This document shows, in pieces, positions 63,687-64,000 of a DNA stretch of 64,000 bases. The notes under the pieces were generated by a model. It ran no database searches and had not been told where the DNA came from. It saw only the letters and a program-made list of their open reading frames with translations. This DNA is from Marinobacter zhanjiangensis (lineage in GTDB: Bacteria > Pseudomonadota > Gammaproteobacteria > Pseudomonadales > Oleiphilaceae). Numbering within the stretch: position 1 is the first letter of the stretch; each line of letters opens with the position of its first letter. Where the stretch lies: NCBI RefSeq assembly GCF_014651935.1, contig NZ_BMXV01000001.1:310001-374000 (forward strand), read 5' to 3'. The position numbers and the translations under genes were made by a program.

Positions 63687-64000
63687 CTAATCCTGGCCTC
63701 CCAGCAGATGATCCAGCGGCTGACTGTAGCCGGGGGCAAAGACCTCCAGGAAATAAGCCACTTCCGGCAGATTGTCCTGCTCCAGACGCTGGCGTATCTG
63801 CCGCGCCGCCGGCTCGAATTCCCGGTTGCCCGCATGGATCTCGGACTCGCACTTCAGCAGCGCCGACAGACGATCAGCCGCCTTTACCAGCTCCGCCACA
63901 TCACTGTCCCAGCGGGATTCCTGAATGTAGGGTGCAAAGTCCTCACGCAGATGCTCCGGCAGCAGGGCCAGCAACTCATCCGACGCCTTGTGCTCGATAT
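63687..64000 (-). CDS. yfbR: YfbR-like 5'-deoxynucleotidase, C-terminal part (cut by window end)
   Basis: The frame runs off the right edge and ends at TAG 63689-63687. The visible 104 or so residues (IEHKASDELLALLPEHLREDFAPYI, VKAADRLSALLKCESEIHAGNREF, YFLEVFAPGYSQPLDHLL) match the C-terminal helices of E. coli YfbR, an HD-domain enzyme that dephosphorylates deoxyribonucleoside 5'-monophosphates. The HD motif itself lies outside the window. It converges on the diguanylate cyclase gene with no gap. Confidence 0.85.
   Translation of the reverse strand, partial: IEHKASDELLALLPEHLREDFAPYIQESRWDSDVAELVKAADRLSALLKCESEIHAGNREFEPAARQIRQRLEQDNLPEVAYFLEVFAPGYSQPLDHLLGGQD

Noticed and set aside
1..64000. 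tRNA, rRNA, CRISPR arrays, integrase genes or prophage modules
   Set aside because: None was recognised on reading the sequence; a covariance-model scan would be needed to exclude small RNAs.

Overview
The window is GC-rich, tightly packed gammaproteobacterial DNA with many 1-14 bp gene overlaps. The gene content (a complete chemosensory operon whose receptor ends in DWEEF, a very high density of c-di-GMP and two-component proteins, assimilatory nasA/nirBD, AlsT, and a TonB system with two ExbD proteins) fits a marine, Marinobacter-like organism. That placement is an inference from protein character, not from a marker gene. No rRNA, tRNA, CRISPR array or prophage was recognised.

Layout. 1-9.6 kb (+): a signalling operon of a histidine kinase (cut by the window edge), a receiver domain fused to a GspE/PilB-type ATPase, a membrane multi-PAS kinase, an Rcp1-type response regulator, and a REC-PAS-LOV-GGDEF-EAL-REC protein carrying an intact blue-light LOV cysteine motif. 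9.8-16.1 kb (+): a chemoreceptor, a thioesterase, a degenerate HD-GYP protein and a GAF/PAS hybrid kinase with receiver and Hpt domains. 16.2-26.9 kb (-): one chemosensory operon, read as MCP, STAS antagonist, REC-PP2C-HATPase partner-switch regulator, cheY, cheA, MCP, cheW, cheR, cheD, cheB. 27-46.3 kb: mixed housekeeping and accessory genes: quinone oxidoreductase, S-formylglutathione hydrolase, CBS protein, AlsT symporter, 1-Cys peroxiredoxin, metNIQ, HDOD-GAF protein, an unknown protein, amidase, SLT transglycosylase, TSUP transporter, a Cache-PAS-GGDEF cyclase, exbB-exbD-exbD-tonB behind a Fur-like site, and a SprT-like protein. 46.4-57.7 kb: a complete nitrate assimilation region, with nasA (-) diverging from an nrtABD-type ABC transporter (+), then a nasC-type flavoprotein, nirB and nirD (+). 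57.9-62.2 kb (-): an RND pump and its adaptor. 62.6-63.7 kb (+): a diguanylate cyclase. The last 300 bases hold the 3' end of a yfbR-like gene.

Two non-coding themes stand out. First, all three nitrate transcription units start with a sigma-54-type GG-N10-GC promoter followed by a leader. Each leader has a hexaloop hairpin (A at loop position 1, G at 4) whose 3' arm is also the 5' arm of a terminator with a T run. This is the architecture expected for ANTAR (NasR/NasT) antitermination. Second, several long intergenic palindromes sit inside or at the ends of operons. They form families with conserved cores and unrelated but self-complementary arms: metI/metQ with nrtB/nrtD, two 54/54 identical inverted cores flanking nirD, and a 262-bp element with 30-bp terminal inverted repeats after tonB. 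Related single ends of that last element lie at 16.1 and 62.3 kb.
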